The notes below the pieces were generated by a model, which was not told the DNA's origin, did no database searches, and saw nothing but the letters and a program-made list of their open reading frames with translations. Shown piece by piece: positions 36,958-46,076 of a stretch of 64,000 nucleotides of DNA. Position 1 is the first letter of the stretch, and the number at the start of each line of letters is the position of its first letter. The position numbers and the translations under genes are program-made. Location: the NCBI RefSeq assembly GCF_013620795.1, contig NZ_LGLW01000002.1:62001-126000 (forward strand). Direction: 5' to 3'. The DNA is from Pseudomonas sp. Q2-TVG4-2 (GTDB lineage: Bacteria; Pseudomonadota; Gammaproteobacteria; Pseudomonadales; Pseudomonadaceae).

Positions 36958-37037
36958 CTCATCTAAGTAGCTGGCTGCCCTGTTCAACCGGCACTCAACC
37001 CACAAGCATGGCGAAAGAGTTGGAGGGCAAGCTATGA
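36912..37037 (+). repeat. Imperfect tandem duplication of the spuG 3' end
   Basis: Copy 1 (36912-36957) is the end of spuG: CCTGTTCAACCG ... AAAGAG ... GAGGGCAAGCTATGA. Copy 2 (36979-37037) has the same three blocks, with a longer, diverged middle. In copy 1 the final ATGA contains the spuG stop; in copy 2 the ATG is the spuH start. The duplication therefore produced a new copy of the ribosome-binding site/ATG junction in front of spuH. Confidence 0.8.
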
Positions 37038-37930
37038 AACGTTTGAGCTTTTCCAATCTGATCCTGGTGCTTGGGCTGCTGTTCATCTATCTGCCGATGG
37101 TGCTGCTGGTCATCTATTCGTTCAACGCGTCGCGGCTGGTGACGGTGTGGGGCGGCTGGTCACTGAAGTGGTATATCGGTTTGCTGGACAACAGCCAGCT
37201 GATGGGCGCGGTAATGCGCTCGTTGGAGATTGCGTTGTACACCGCCGTGGCAGCGGTGGCGCTGGGTACCATGGCGGCGTTCGTGCTGACCCGGATTCCC
37301 AATTTCCGAGGCCGCACGTTGTTTGGTGGGTTGGTGACCGCGCCGCTGGTCATGCCCGAGGTGATCACCGGTCTATCGTTGCTGCTGTTGTTTGTCGCGA
37401 TGGCGCAGCTGATCGGATGGCCGGCACAGCGGGGCATCATGACCATCTGGATCGCGCATACCACCTTTTGCTCAGCTTATGTCGCGGTGGTCGTGATGGC
37501 ACGTCTGCGCGAGCTCGACCAATCCATCGAGGAAGCGGCGATGGACCTCGGTGCGCGGCCTTGGAAGGTGTTCTTCCTGATCACCATGCCAATGATCGCG
37601 CCATCGCTGGCAGCCGGTGGGATGCTTTCGTTCGCCCTGTCGCTGGACGATCTGGTCCTGGCCAGCTTCGTTTCCGGGCCGGGCTCGACCACCTTGCCAA
37701 TGGAGATTTTCTCCGCCGTCAGGCTTGGCGTGAAGCCCGAGATCAACGCGGTGGCCAGTCTGATCCTGTTGGTGGTGTCGCTGGCGACCTTTCTCGCCTG
37801 GTACTTCAGCCGTCGTGCAGAGAAGCGCCGGGTTCGCGCGATGCGCCAGGCCATGGATGAGGGCGCCCAGTCGAACTGGCGGCCGGCAGTCGACAATACG
37901 GTCGCGACGCCACCCTCGGCCCATAGCTGA
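37034..37930 (+). CDS. spuH: Polyamine ABC transporter permease SpuH
   Basis: A 298-residue PotC/PotI-type permease, with about six membrane helices (first around 10-30) and the EAA loop (EEAAMDLGARPWKVFFLITMP, about 169-189). It pairs with SpuG. The ATG at 37034 is preceded by GGAGGGCAAGCT, which is part of the duplicated spuG-end sequence. It is the last gene of the spu cluster. It ends 1 bp before the convergent gene on the other strand, and no separate terminator is visible. Confidence 0.92.
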   Translation: MKRLSFSNLILVLGLLFIYLPMVLLVIYSFNASRLVTVWGGWSLKWYIGLLDNSQLMGAVMRSLEIALYTAVAAVALGTMAAFVLTRIPNFRGRTLFGGLVTAPLVMPEVITGLSLLLLFVAMAQLIGWPAQRGIMTIWIAHTTFCSAYVAVVVMARLRELDQSIEEAAMDLGARPWKVFFLITMPMIAPSLAAGGMLSFALSLDDLVLASFVSGPGSTTLPMEIFSAVRLGVKPEINAVASLILLVVSLATFLAWYFSRRAEKRRVRAMRQAMDEGAQSNWRPAVDNTVATPPSAHS

Positions 37931-37931
37931 G

Positions 37932-38522
37932 CTACCTGGCCGCTCCCTGGCTGGCGGGGTTCCAGTCACAGAAGCAGCCCACCGCGAGCGAATGCGTGGC
38001 GTTGACCTGACGGCCCGCCAGCACCGCTTCGAGGATCGGCTCGATGAAGCTGTTGCTGGAGTTGCACACGGCGCCCTCGCTATAGGGGCCGACATAGACC
38101 AGACGACCGCTCGCATCCCAGATACCCACGGCCGGGCTGGCAGGCAGGCTGTCTGCGCCGGGCAAGGCGGGAAGGGTTTGCAGGCCGGCCAGCTGGTCCG
38201 GCAGACGGCCCCGAGTGCCCGGCTTTTGCAGCGCATAAAAGCGCACACCTCGATCGCCGAAGCGCTGCACCAGTTCGGACAGGTGTTGCTGGTTGCCTGC
38301 GTTGCAGGGGCAGGCTGGGTCCCAGAAATGCACCACGCGGATCGGCCCGTCGCCGGCCAGGGCTGGGGGCAGCGCCAGGTCGTCACCTGAAAACAATTGC
38401 GTACGTTCGCTTTCGAAGGGGCGCAGATAGCGCGCCTCGAACCACCAGAAGGCGGCCAGCATGGCGCCGCCCCAGAGTAGCGCGATGAGCGCTGCTATCA
38501 GATATTTGCTGCGTAGGGACAT
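37932..38522 (-). CDS. Membrane-anchored thioredoxin-like protein (DUF6436-like)
   Basis: A 196-residue protein with one N-terminal membrane anchor (about 8-27), followed by a thioredoxin-like domain beginning GPIRVVHFWDPACPCNAGNQ. The usual CxxC is replaced by CPC (one residue between cysteines), and several more Cys occur later (AVCNSS, VGCFCDWN). It probably acts in the periplasm in a redox or disulfide role; this is inferred from fold only. I start at ATG 38522, because the upstream part of the longer frame is not hydrophobic and is unlike the family. It is convergent with spuH and divergent from the lipase-like gene. Confidence 0.72.
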   Translation of the reverse strand: MSLRSKYLIAALIALLWGGAMLAAFWWFEARYLRPFESERTQLFSGDDLALPPALAGDGPIRVVHFWDPACPCNAGNQQHLSELVQRFGDRGVRFYALQKPGTRGRLPDQLAGLQTLPALPGADSLPASPAVGIWDASGRLVYVGPYSEGAVCNSSNSFIEPILEAVLAGRQVNATHSLAVGCFCDWNPASQGAAR

Positions 38523-38607
38523 GGAGGCGCTCTTCGATGGAGGCGCCAGCTTGCCACGTCGCGCTGCAGAGCTGAATATCCGTTCAACTTGAGTAAGAAA
38601 ACCTGTC

Positions 38608-39546
38608 ATGCCTTCGCAAATCGATCCCGACGCCCTCCGCGCACAGCTGAGGCCTCTCAGCCATGGCGCCGAGCTCACCGCTGACGCACGTTTCTATCAG
38701 GCCTACTACGGCCTCGACCTGCCCCACCACGATGGTATCCAGCGGCGTCTGGGCTGCTTTTCAGTGCACGGTTATCAGGTTGCCGCGCAGGCGTGGTATC
38801 CCGAACAGCCGGTGGCGACGCTGCTGATCCTGCACGGTTATTACGACCATATGGGCCTTTACCGGCACGTCGTGGATTGGGGCCTGCACATGGGCTTCGC
38901 GGTGCTCGCCTGCGACCTGCCGGGGCATGGTCTATCCAGCGGCCCGCGCGCCAGCATCAATGAGTTCGATGAATATCAGGCAGTGCTGCACGGCCTGCTG
39001 AATGAGGCTGAAAGGCTGGAGCTGCCGCGGCCCTGGCATCTGTTGGGGCAGAGTACCGGGGCTGCGATCGTGCTCGATTATCTGCTCAGTCAGCCGGAAC
39101 ACCCGCAGCTGGGGCGCGGGATTCTGCTGGCGCCGCTGGTGCGGCCACGCGCCTGGGGCTGGTCGCGGTTCAGTTACGAAATGGTACGGCGCTTCGTCAA
39201 GCAGATCCCTCGCCGCTTCAGCGAGAACTCGGGCGATCCGGCGTTTCTCCAGTTCATCCAGTCGAGCGATCCGCTGCAGCCGGATATTCTACCGACCGCC
39301 TGGGTCGGCGCACTGTCACGGTGGATTCCCCGTATCGAGGATGCGCCGCGAAGCCCGCACAGCCCGATCATCGTTCAGGGAGAGGCTGACATGACCGTCG
39401 ACTGGCAGCACAACCTTCCAGTACTCGAACGCAAATTCACCGCGCCGGACATCCTTCGCCTCCCCGGCGCACGTCATCATCTGGTCAACGAGCGCGAAGC
39501 AATACGCCGCGAGTATTTCGATTTTCTCAGCGAGCGGCTGAAGTAG
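38608..39546 (+). CDS. Alpha/beta hydrolase, lysophospholipase/monoacylglycerol-lipase-like
   Basis: A 312-residue hydrolase of the serine aminopeptidase/Hydrolase_4 family (PldB-like). Oxyanion segment LLILHGYYDHMGLYRH, LACDLPGHGLSSGPRAS, nucleophile elbow GQSTG (about 149-153, LLGQSTGAAIV), acid in EADMTVD, and the terminal His in RHHLVNE. There is no signal peptide. It probably acts on glycerolipids. It overlaps the convergent gene at its 3' end by 20 bp. Divergent from the thioredoxin-like gene; an ATG ribosome-binding site is weak (AAGAAAAC). Confidence 0.82.
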   Translation: MPSQIDPDALRAQLRPLSHGAELTADARFYQAYYGLDLPHHDGIQRRLGCFSVHGYQVAAQAWYPEQPVATLLILHGYYDHMGLYRHVVDWGLHMGFAVLACDLPGHGLSSGPRASINEFDEYQAVLHGLLNEAERLELPRPWHLLGQSTGAAIVLDYLLSQPEHPQLGRGILLAPLVRPRAWGWSRFSYEMVRRFVKQIPRRFSENSGDPAFLQFIQSSDPLQPDILPTAWVGALSRWIPRIEDAPRSPHSPIIVQGEADMTVDWQHNLPVLERKFTAPDILRLPGARHHLVNEREAIRREYFDFLSERLK

Positions 39547-40327
39547 CGTCGAGCGCTTTATCCGCAGCGCCAGCCTGTGCTTGAATTTCGCTGCCGCTCA
39601 TGCCGACCGCAAGGCCGGCACGCAGGGCTTGTAGCGCGGCCTGGTAGTAGCGCTGGCCCGCTTCCGATTGGGCGAACTCGACGAATTCCTCCAGTTCGGC
39701 GTCGGAGAGGTCGCGATAGATGTACAGCAAGGTGTTGTCCAGGTCGCTCTCGACCTGCTGCTGCAAACGCTCGCGCTGGCTGTCGAGCAGCCCCTGCGCC
39801 TGCCCGCCACCGAGCAGGCCGGGAATCATCTGGCTGAGGCTATCAGCCGCGACCCCGGCGAGCGCCAGGCTGACCTCGGCACCGGCTTCGGCCGCCGGCA
39901 ATGCCTGCGCGAGATGACGGATCAGCAGTTGCCGATTGCTGCCGGCTTCCATTCGTGGCAAGCCATTTTCGTAGCGGGCCAGCTGCTCGCGGCGGCCAGC
40001 CAATGTTTCCGCCGCGACTACCTTGTGGCCCAGCGGTGACTGGAAGAAGCCCAGTGCTGGCTGCGGGTCCTGCAGATTGTTCCGTAATGCCTGCTTGGCA
40101 CGCTGGTCAATGGCGTTGACCGCGAAGCGTCGGTTGCTGTTGTTCACCAGCGCTTGATAAACCGCGGGCGGCAAGCTGTTCTTGTAGCGTTGCTGAGCGG
40201 CGGTCAGGGCATCGGAAAAGTTGGCGCGTTGCTCGGCCCAGCCTGCGGCCTCGTAAAGTTCATCGTAGCTATCGGCCAGAGTGTTCAGGCTGAAGGCGAG
40301 TAGTACACAAGCAATAAGGGCGCGCAT
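39527..40327 (-). CDS. Secreted DUF2059-like protein
   Basis: A 266-residue, mostly helical protein with an N-terminal signal peptide (cleaved near LNTLA-D, about residue 18). The C-terminal half (YIYRDLSDAELEEFVEFAQS...GQRYYQAAL) resembles DUF2059, a domain of unknown function common in Pseudomonas periplasmic proteins. It ends inside the convergent lipase-like gene (20-bp overlap). Function unknown. Confidence 0.75.
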   Translation of the reverse strand: MRALIACVLLAFSLNTLADSYDELYEAAGWAEQRANFSDALTAAQQRYKNSLPPAVYQALVNNSNRRFAVNAIDQRAKQALRNNLQDPQPALGFFQSPLGHKVVAAETLAGRREQLARYENGLPRMEAGSNRQLLIRHLAQALPAAEAGAEVSLALAGVAADSLSQMIPGLLGGGQAQGLLDSQRERLQQQVESDLDNTLLYIYRDLSDAELEEFVEFAQSEAGQRYYQAALQALRAGLAVGMSGSEIQAQAGAADKALDATSAAR

Positions 40328-40479
40328 GGAAGCTCCTCTGTGGCGGGCGGTTTATTTTCGGCGTCGCGCCCCGGGCTTGTCGAGGAGCGAAAGCACTGCT
40401 GCTAGACTCAGCCGCTGTTTCCGAGCGGGCCCACCGAGGCCACAGGGAAACGTCATCCGACCCATTGGAGTCACCTTCC

Positions 40480-41088
40480 TTGCCGTTCTCTATGATCATT
40501 GACGATCTCGCCGCGAGCGGCTGGTCGTTGCAGAGTTCCTTCCTGTCCAATGATGTGACCCGGGAGTTGGCCGACGAGTGCCGCAGACGCTATGCCGAGG
40601 GCGCGCTGGCGCCAGCCGGTGTTGGTCGAGGCGAGGAGCAGGCGGTGCGCGAAGGCATTCGCGGCGACCATATTCATTGGCTGGAGGAGGGGCAGGCGGA
40701 GGTCTGCGATGCCTACCTGGCGCTGATGGACGAGCTGCGGCAGATGCTCAATCGCGAGCTGTTTCTTGGCCTGGAAGAGTTCGAGTGCCACTTCGCGCTC
40801 TATCCGCCGGGTGCCTTCTATCAGACTCATCTGGATCGTTTCCGCGATGACGACAGCCGTTGCGTCAGCGCCGTGCTCTACCTGAACCCGAACTGGCAAC
40901 CCGCCGATGGGGGTGAGCTGCGCATGCATTTCGCCGATGGATCGACCCGGGACATCCCGCCGCAGGCCGGCGACCTGCTGATCTTTATGTCCGGTGATTT
41001 TCCCCATGAAGTGTTGGTCACCCGCAGCGATCGGGTGTCGTTGACCGGCTGGTTTCGCCGGCGTCCGGTGGATGTGTTGGCGCTCTAA
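40480..41088 (+). CDS. 2-oxoglutarate/Fe(II)-dependent oxygenase (prolyl-hydroxylase-like)
   Basis: A 202-residue 2OG-Fe(II) dioxygenase. The iron ligands are His117 and Asp119 (YQTHLDRF) and His176 (DFPHEV); Arg185 (DRVSLTGWF) binds 2-oxoglutarate. GGELRMHF and PPQAGDLLIF are typical of the prolyl 4-hydroxylase-like branch. The start is uncertain: TTG 40480 has GGAG nine bases upstream, while the in-frame ATG 40492 (198 residues) lacks a well-spaced site. I favour TTG. The substrate is unknown; relatives hydroxylate proteins such as EF-Tu, or small molecules. Confidence 0.83.
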   Translation: MPFSMIIDDLAASGWSLQSSFLSNDVTRELADECRRRYAEGALAPAGVGRGEEQAVREGIRGDHIHWLEEGQAEVCDAYLALMDELRQMLNRELFLGLEEFECHFALYPPGAFYQTHLDRFRDDDSRCVSAVLYLNPNWQPADGGELRMHFADGSTRDIPPQAGDLLIFMSGDFPHEVLVTRSDRVSLTGWFRRRPVDVLAL

Positions 41089-41112
41089 GACCGAAACGCT
41101 CTGGACACGCAT

Positions 41113-41139
41113 AAAAAAGCCCGGCACTAAGGCCGGGCT
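41113..41139 (-). terminator. Terminator of the dctPQM operon (bidirectional)
   Basis: On the minus strand AGCCCGGC-CTTAGT-GCCGGGCT is followed by TTTTT. It lies 26 bp after the dctM stop and 25 bp after the convergent oxygenase gene, so it can serve both. Confidence 0.9.
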
Positions 41140-41164
41140 AAAGAAAAAAGCATATGCGGCGTTA

Positions 41165-42445
41165 TTACATCCCCAGCAGGTTAGGCAGGCCCAGGGAGAT
41201 GGCCGGAACATAGGTGATGACCATCAGGAATGTCAGCAGCAAGGCCAGCCACGGCAGCACTGCGCGAATCACCTGAGTGACCGGCATACCGGTTACCGCC
41301 GAGGCGACGAACAGGTTCAGCCCCACTGGCGGGGTGATCAGGCCGATTTCCATATTGACCACCATGATGATGCCGAGGTGAATCGGGTCGATACCCAGCT
41401 GCACGGCGATCGGGAACAGGATCGGCGCCAGGATCAGGATGATCGCCGACGGCTCCATGAACGCACCGGCAATCAACAGCACAACGTTCACTACCAGCAG
41501 GAACATCCAGGGTTGCAGCCCAGCCTCAAGCACCATGGCGGTGATTTGTTGCGGAATCTGCTCAGTTGTCAGCACGTGTGCGAAGAGCATCGCGTTGGCG
41601 ATGATGAACATCAGCATGATGGTGAGCTTGCCCGACTCCAGCAGCACCTTCGGGCAATCGCGGATGCTGATGTCCTTGTAGACGAACAGCGCGATGAAGG
41701 CCGAATACACCGCCGCCACCGCGGCCGCTTCAGTCGGGGTGAACATGCCGGAGTAAATCCCGCCGAGAATGATCACCATCAGCAGCAGGCCCCATACCGC
41801 CTTGCGTGCCGATGACAGCCACTCACGGAAGGTCGCCCGCGGCATCGCCGGCAGGTTCTTCTTCACCGCAATGATATAGATCGCCACCATCAGCCCGGCA
41901 CCCAGCAGAATGCCTGGCACCACACCGGCCATGAACAGCTTGCCCACCGAGGTTTCGGTAGCGGCGGCGTAGACCACCATGACGATAGACGGCGGAATCA
42001 GAATGCCCAGGGTACCGGCGTTACAGACGATGCCGGCGCCGAAGGCCTGCGGATAGCCGGAGCGGACCATGCCGGCGATGGCGATGGAACCGACCGCGGC
42101 TACAGTCGCTGGCGACGAACCCGACAGCGCGGCGAATAGCATGCAGGCCATTACCGCACCGATGGCCAGGCCACCACGGATGTGGCCGACTGTGGCGTTG
42201 GCGAAGTCGATCAAGCGCTTGGCTACACCGCCGGTGGTCATGAAGGCGCCAGCCAGCAGGAAGAACGGAATAGCCAGCAGGGTGTAGTGCTCGGACGTCT
42301 CGAACAGCTTGATCGCCAACGAAGTAACCGAGTCCGGGCTGAACAGCAAAATGGTCAGCGAGCCGGCCAGGCCGAGCGAAACGGCCACCGGCACGCCGAT
42401 GAACATCAGGGCAAATAGCGCCAGGAAGAGGAACAGGATAGTCAT
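41165..42445 (-). CDS. dctM: TRAP C4-dicarboxylate transporter, large permease DctM
   Basis: A 426-residue inner-membrane protein with about 12 hydrophobic segments, typical of the TRAP large (M) subunit, which forms the sodium-coupled transport channel. Characteristic stretches are LALFALMFIGVPVAVSLGLA at the N terminus, SGSSPATVAAVGSIAIAGM, IPPSIVMVVYA and IGLITPPVGLNLF. It directly abuts dctQ (0-bp gap), and a strong terminator follows. With DctP and DctQ it imports succinate, fumarate and malate. Conserved next to dctBD and rml genes as in P. aeruginosa. Confidence 0.93.
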   Translation of the reverse strand: MTILFLFLALFALMFIGVPVAVSLGLAGSLTILLFSPDSVTSLAIKLFETSEHYTLLAIPFFLLAGAFMTTGGVAKRLIDFANATVGHIRGGLAIGAVMACMLFAALSGSSPATVAAVGSIAIAGMVRSGYPQAFGAGIVCNAGTLGILIPPSIVMVVYAAATETSVGKLFMAGVVPGILLGAGLMVAIYIIAVKKNLPAMPRATFREWLSSARKAVWGLLLMVIILGGIYSGMFTPTEAAAVAAVYSAFIALFVYKDISIRDCPKVLLESGKLTIMLMFIIANAMLFAHVLTTEQIPQQITAMVLEAGLQPWMFLLVVNVVLLIAGAFMEPSAIILILAPILFPIAVQLGIDPIHLGIIMVVNMEIGLITPPVGLNLFVASAVTGMPVTQVIRAVLPWLALLLTFLMVITYVPAISLGLPNLLGM

Positions 42446-43072
42446 TTACTTCGGCTCCTCTTCACCGAGCTTGGCCGCTTCGGCAGCTTCGTCTGCCAGG
42501 CCCAGGCCGGTTTGCTCGTTGCGCAGGATGCGCACGAAAATCTCGACGAAACGGATAAAGACCAAAGCGAATCCGATCGGCACGATCATTCCGATATGCC
42601 ATTGCTTGACACCGAAATGACCAAGGTCTTCAGCGCCGATATTGGCGTTGAACAACGCCTGGATCCATTCGAAACTGGCCACGCTCAGCAGGGCGGCATA
42701 ACCCAGACAGAACAGGCAGGCAACGATGCCGATGTATCGCTGTACCGGGCGCGACGCGAGCTTGACCAACGCATCGACGCCGATATGGCCGGCGGTACGC
42801 ACGCCGTAGGCCAGGCCGGAGAAGATCAGCCAGGCGAACAGTGCCTTGGTCAGCGCGGTGCTCCAGGTCATCGCCTGGGCGAAGCCGATAACGAAATCGC
42901 CAATGGCGAAGAAGAAGTCTTCAGCTGCCGGAAAGGACTCGGCAAGGCTGTAGAAAACGGTGTAGAGGTTGTTCAGGACCACGTAAACGAAGGTCACCAG
43001 AGTCATGGCGGCCAGCAGGAAGGCAATGAAACCCTCCTCGAAGTGGTCCCAGACGCGCCAGAGGGCGTTCAT
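42446..43072 (-). CDS. dctQ: TRAP C4-dicarboxylate transporter, small permease DctQ
   Basis: A 208-residue membrane protein with about four helices, the small TRAP subunit that bridges the binding protein and DctM. I start at ATG 43072 (MNALWRVWDHFEEGF), nine bases after GGGAG; the in-frame ATG at 43081 lies directly on that ribosome-binding site and cannot use it. It lies 234 bp after dctP, beyond a stable hairpin. The C terminus is charged (EAAKLGEEEPK). Confidence 0.91.
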   Translation of the reverse strand: MNALWRVWDHFEEGFIAFLLAAMTLVTFVYVVLNNLYTVFYSLAESFPAAEDFFFAIGDFVIGFAQAMTWSTALTKALFAWLIFSGLAYGVRTAGHIGVDALVKLASRPVQRYIGIVACLFCLGYAALLSVASFEWIQALFNANIGAEDLGHFGVKQWHIGMIVPIGFALVFIRFVEIFVRILRNEQTGLGLADEAAEAAKLGEEEPK

Positions 43073-43269
43073 GGATGACATCTCCCGATGGAATGCTGTG
43101 TTTCGATAGGCGTACAGAACGTGCGCGATGAGCCGGTCTGGTAACCGGATGACAGAGCAGTGAAAAGGCTTGTTCTGGACAAGGCGAGAAAGAGGCTGAT
43201 TCAGCTGCCGCCTGGTCGCAATGTCGTTATGTTTTTTCGCTGCGCTGTCGGTACTGCCCGTGCTGAATG

Positions 43270-43295
43270 AAGGGAGCGAGTAGCCTCGCTCCCTT
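43270..43295 (-). terminator. Hairpin between dctP and dctQ
   Basis: AAGGGAGCGAG-TAGC-CTCGCTCCCTT: a perfect 11-bp stem 12 bp after the dctP stop on the minus strand, without a following T run. It is probably an mRNA 3'-end stabiliser or partial terminator that raises dctP over dctQM. Confidence 0.65.
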
Positions 43296-43306
43296 TCAGT
43301 CAGTAC

Positions 43307-44380
<1,074 letters not shown>

Positions 44381-44442
44381 TCATCGAGGAAAAGTCGCGG
44401 CGCCAACGGTAGACCTGTTTCACCAACTCGTGGGTTAGCGAG

Positions 44443-44458
44443 AGCAAGTGCTGTGCCA
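44443..44458 (-). promoter_or_regulatory. sigma-54 (-24/-12) promoter of dctPQM
   Basis: On the minus strand TGGCAC-AGCAC-TTGCT, a perfect match to the sigma-54 consensus TGGCAC-N5-TTGCW. It lies upstream of dctP, whose neighbour dctD encodes a sigma-54 activator. Confidence 0.88.
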
Positions 44459-44683
44459 GAAGACACATAGCCCGCCCTCGTGATGCGGGAGTTTACCGGT
44501 GTAGTGGCAGAATGCTGACGAATATTTCTCAACCAGCGTGTCTAACTCGCAGCCTCCACTGTTTGCGGGTGGGTTCGGCTGCGTGCGTTATCTAGCCGGA
44601 CAACTGTTGCAAAGACGTGGCAAAAGGGCACTGCGGCGGAAAATGCAGTTCCCTGTCATTGGCTCGTGGCGGAAATCCGCCAG
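44459..44683. promoter_or_regulatory. dctP upstream activating region
   Basis: 225 bp between the sigma-54 promoter and the dctD 3' end. It should contain DctD enhancer sites. A TTGC...GCAA dyad is present (TTGCAAAGACGTGGCAA, about 44606-44622), as a candidate only. No gene. Confidence 0.4.
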
Positions 44684-46075
44684 CTATTCGCCGTCGTCCG
44701 GCGAGGTTCCGCCAGCATCGTTGAAGACCAGGCCGTGCTTGCGCAACTTATCGTGGAGTGTCTTGCGGGGCAGGCCGAGGGCTTCGGCGACACTGCGCAA
44801 CGAGCCATGCGGCCGGGCCAACTCGGCGGCGATCAGGGCCCGTTCGAAGGCGTCGACTTGCTCGTTTAGTGCGCTGGCGGTCGCTGCAGCTGTGCCGGCG
44901 GCGATATGGGTTGGGTCTTCGAGGCCCAGCTCGAGGCCCAGGGCAAATCGCTCCGCGGTGTTCTGCAGTTCGCGGACGTTGCCCGGCCACAGGTGCCTGA
45001 GCAATTGCGCGCGTTGCTCCGGGCGCAGCTCGCGGATTGGCAGGCCGTGGCGGCTGGCCGCGGTCTCGGTGAAATGCTGAAACAGGAACAGCAAGTCCTC
45101 GCTGCGCTCGCGCAACGGTGGGATGCGTAGTGGCGCCACGTTCAGCCGGTAGTAGAGGTCCGCACGGAAGCGGCCCTGGTCGGCAGCCTGGCGTAGATCT
45201 TCCTTGGTGGCGGCGATCACACGGATATCCAGTGCAATGGATTGGTTTCCGCCCAAGCGTTCAACGACCCGCTCCTGCAGCATACGCAGCAGCTTGACCT
45301 GCACATCCAAGCTCATGCTTTCGATTTCATCGAGAAAAAGGGTGCCCCCATTGGCGAACTCGAACTTGCCGATGCGGCGTTTCTGCGCGCCGGTAAAGGC
45401 GCCCGCCTCGTGGCCGAACAGCTCGCTTTCGACCACCGATTCGGCCAGCGCGCCGGCGTTGATCGCGACGAAGGGACCCGTGCGACGATTGGATAAGTCA
45501 TGCAGTGCGCGCGCTACGACCTCCTTACCGGCGCCGGTTTCGCCGAGGATCAACACGTCGGCCTGGGTACCGGCCAACGCCCCGATCTGCTCGCGCAAGC
45601 GCTGCATGGCCGGCGACTGGCCGAGCAGGCGCGTCGACAGCTGCTGACGATCGGCCAGCGCCAGGCGCAGGCTGCGGTTGTCGAGTACCAATTGGCGCAG
45701 CGCCAATGCGCGGCGCACGCTGTCGAGCAGCGCCTCGCTGGGAAAGGGTTTCTCGAGGAAGTCATAGGCGCCGGCGCGCATCGCCTGCACCGCCAGCTGA
45801 ATATCGCCATGACCGGTGATCAGCAGAACCGGGAGGCCGCTGTCGATGGCTTGCAGCTGCTGCTGGAGTTCGAGGCCGTCGAGCCCCGGCATTCGAATAT
45901 CGCTGACCACCACGCCGGGCCAATCCACCGGCAGCTGGCCGGGCAGACCGCGGGCATCGCCCAGGCTGAGCACCTTGAGCCCGGCAAGGTCGAGCGTCTG
46001 GCTCAGCGCCTTGCGTAGGTGGGGATCGTCATCGACCAAGACTACCTGATACTGCGGGTCGATCTGGCTGGTCAT
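44684..46075 (-). CDS. dctD: sigma-54-dependent response regulator DctD
   Basis: A 463-residue NtrC-family activator: receiver domain (1-125; phospho-Asp59 in VVSDIRMPG), AAA+ domain (about 145-375) with Walker A GETGAGKE and the sigma-54 contact GAFTGA, and a C-terminal Fis-type HTH (about 410-450; SLRSVAEALGLPRKTLHDKL). It activates dctPQM through the -24/-12 promoter. The ATG at 46075 starts one base after the dctB stop, with GAGG six bases upstream. The upstream alternative start inside dctB is less likely. Confidence 0.94.
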   Translation of the reverse strand: MTSQIDPQYQVVLVDDDPHLRKALSQTLDLAGLKVLSLGDARGLPGQLPVDWPGVVVSDIRMPGLDGLELQQQLQAIDSGLPVLLITGHGDIQLAVQAMRAGAYDFLEKPFPSEALLDSVRRALALRQLVLDNRSLRLALADRQQLSTRLLGQSPAMQRLREQIGALAGTQADVLILGETGAGKEVVARALHDLSNRRTGPFVAINAGALAESVVESELFGHEAGAFTGAQKRRIGKFEFANGGTLFLDEIESMSLDVQVKLLRMLQERVVERLGGNQSIALDIRVIAATKEDLRQAADQGRFRADLYYRLNVAPLRIPPLRERSEDLLFLFQHFTETAASRHGLPIRELRPEQRAQLLRHLWPGNVRELQNTAERFALGLELGLEDPTHIAAGTAAATASALNEQVDAFERALIAAELARPHGSLRSVAEALGLPRKTLHDKLRKHGLVFNDAGGTSPDDGE

Positions 46076-46076
46076 G

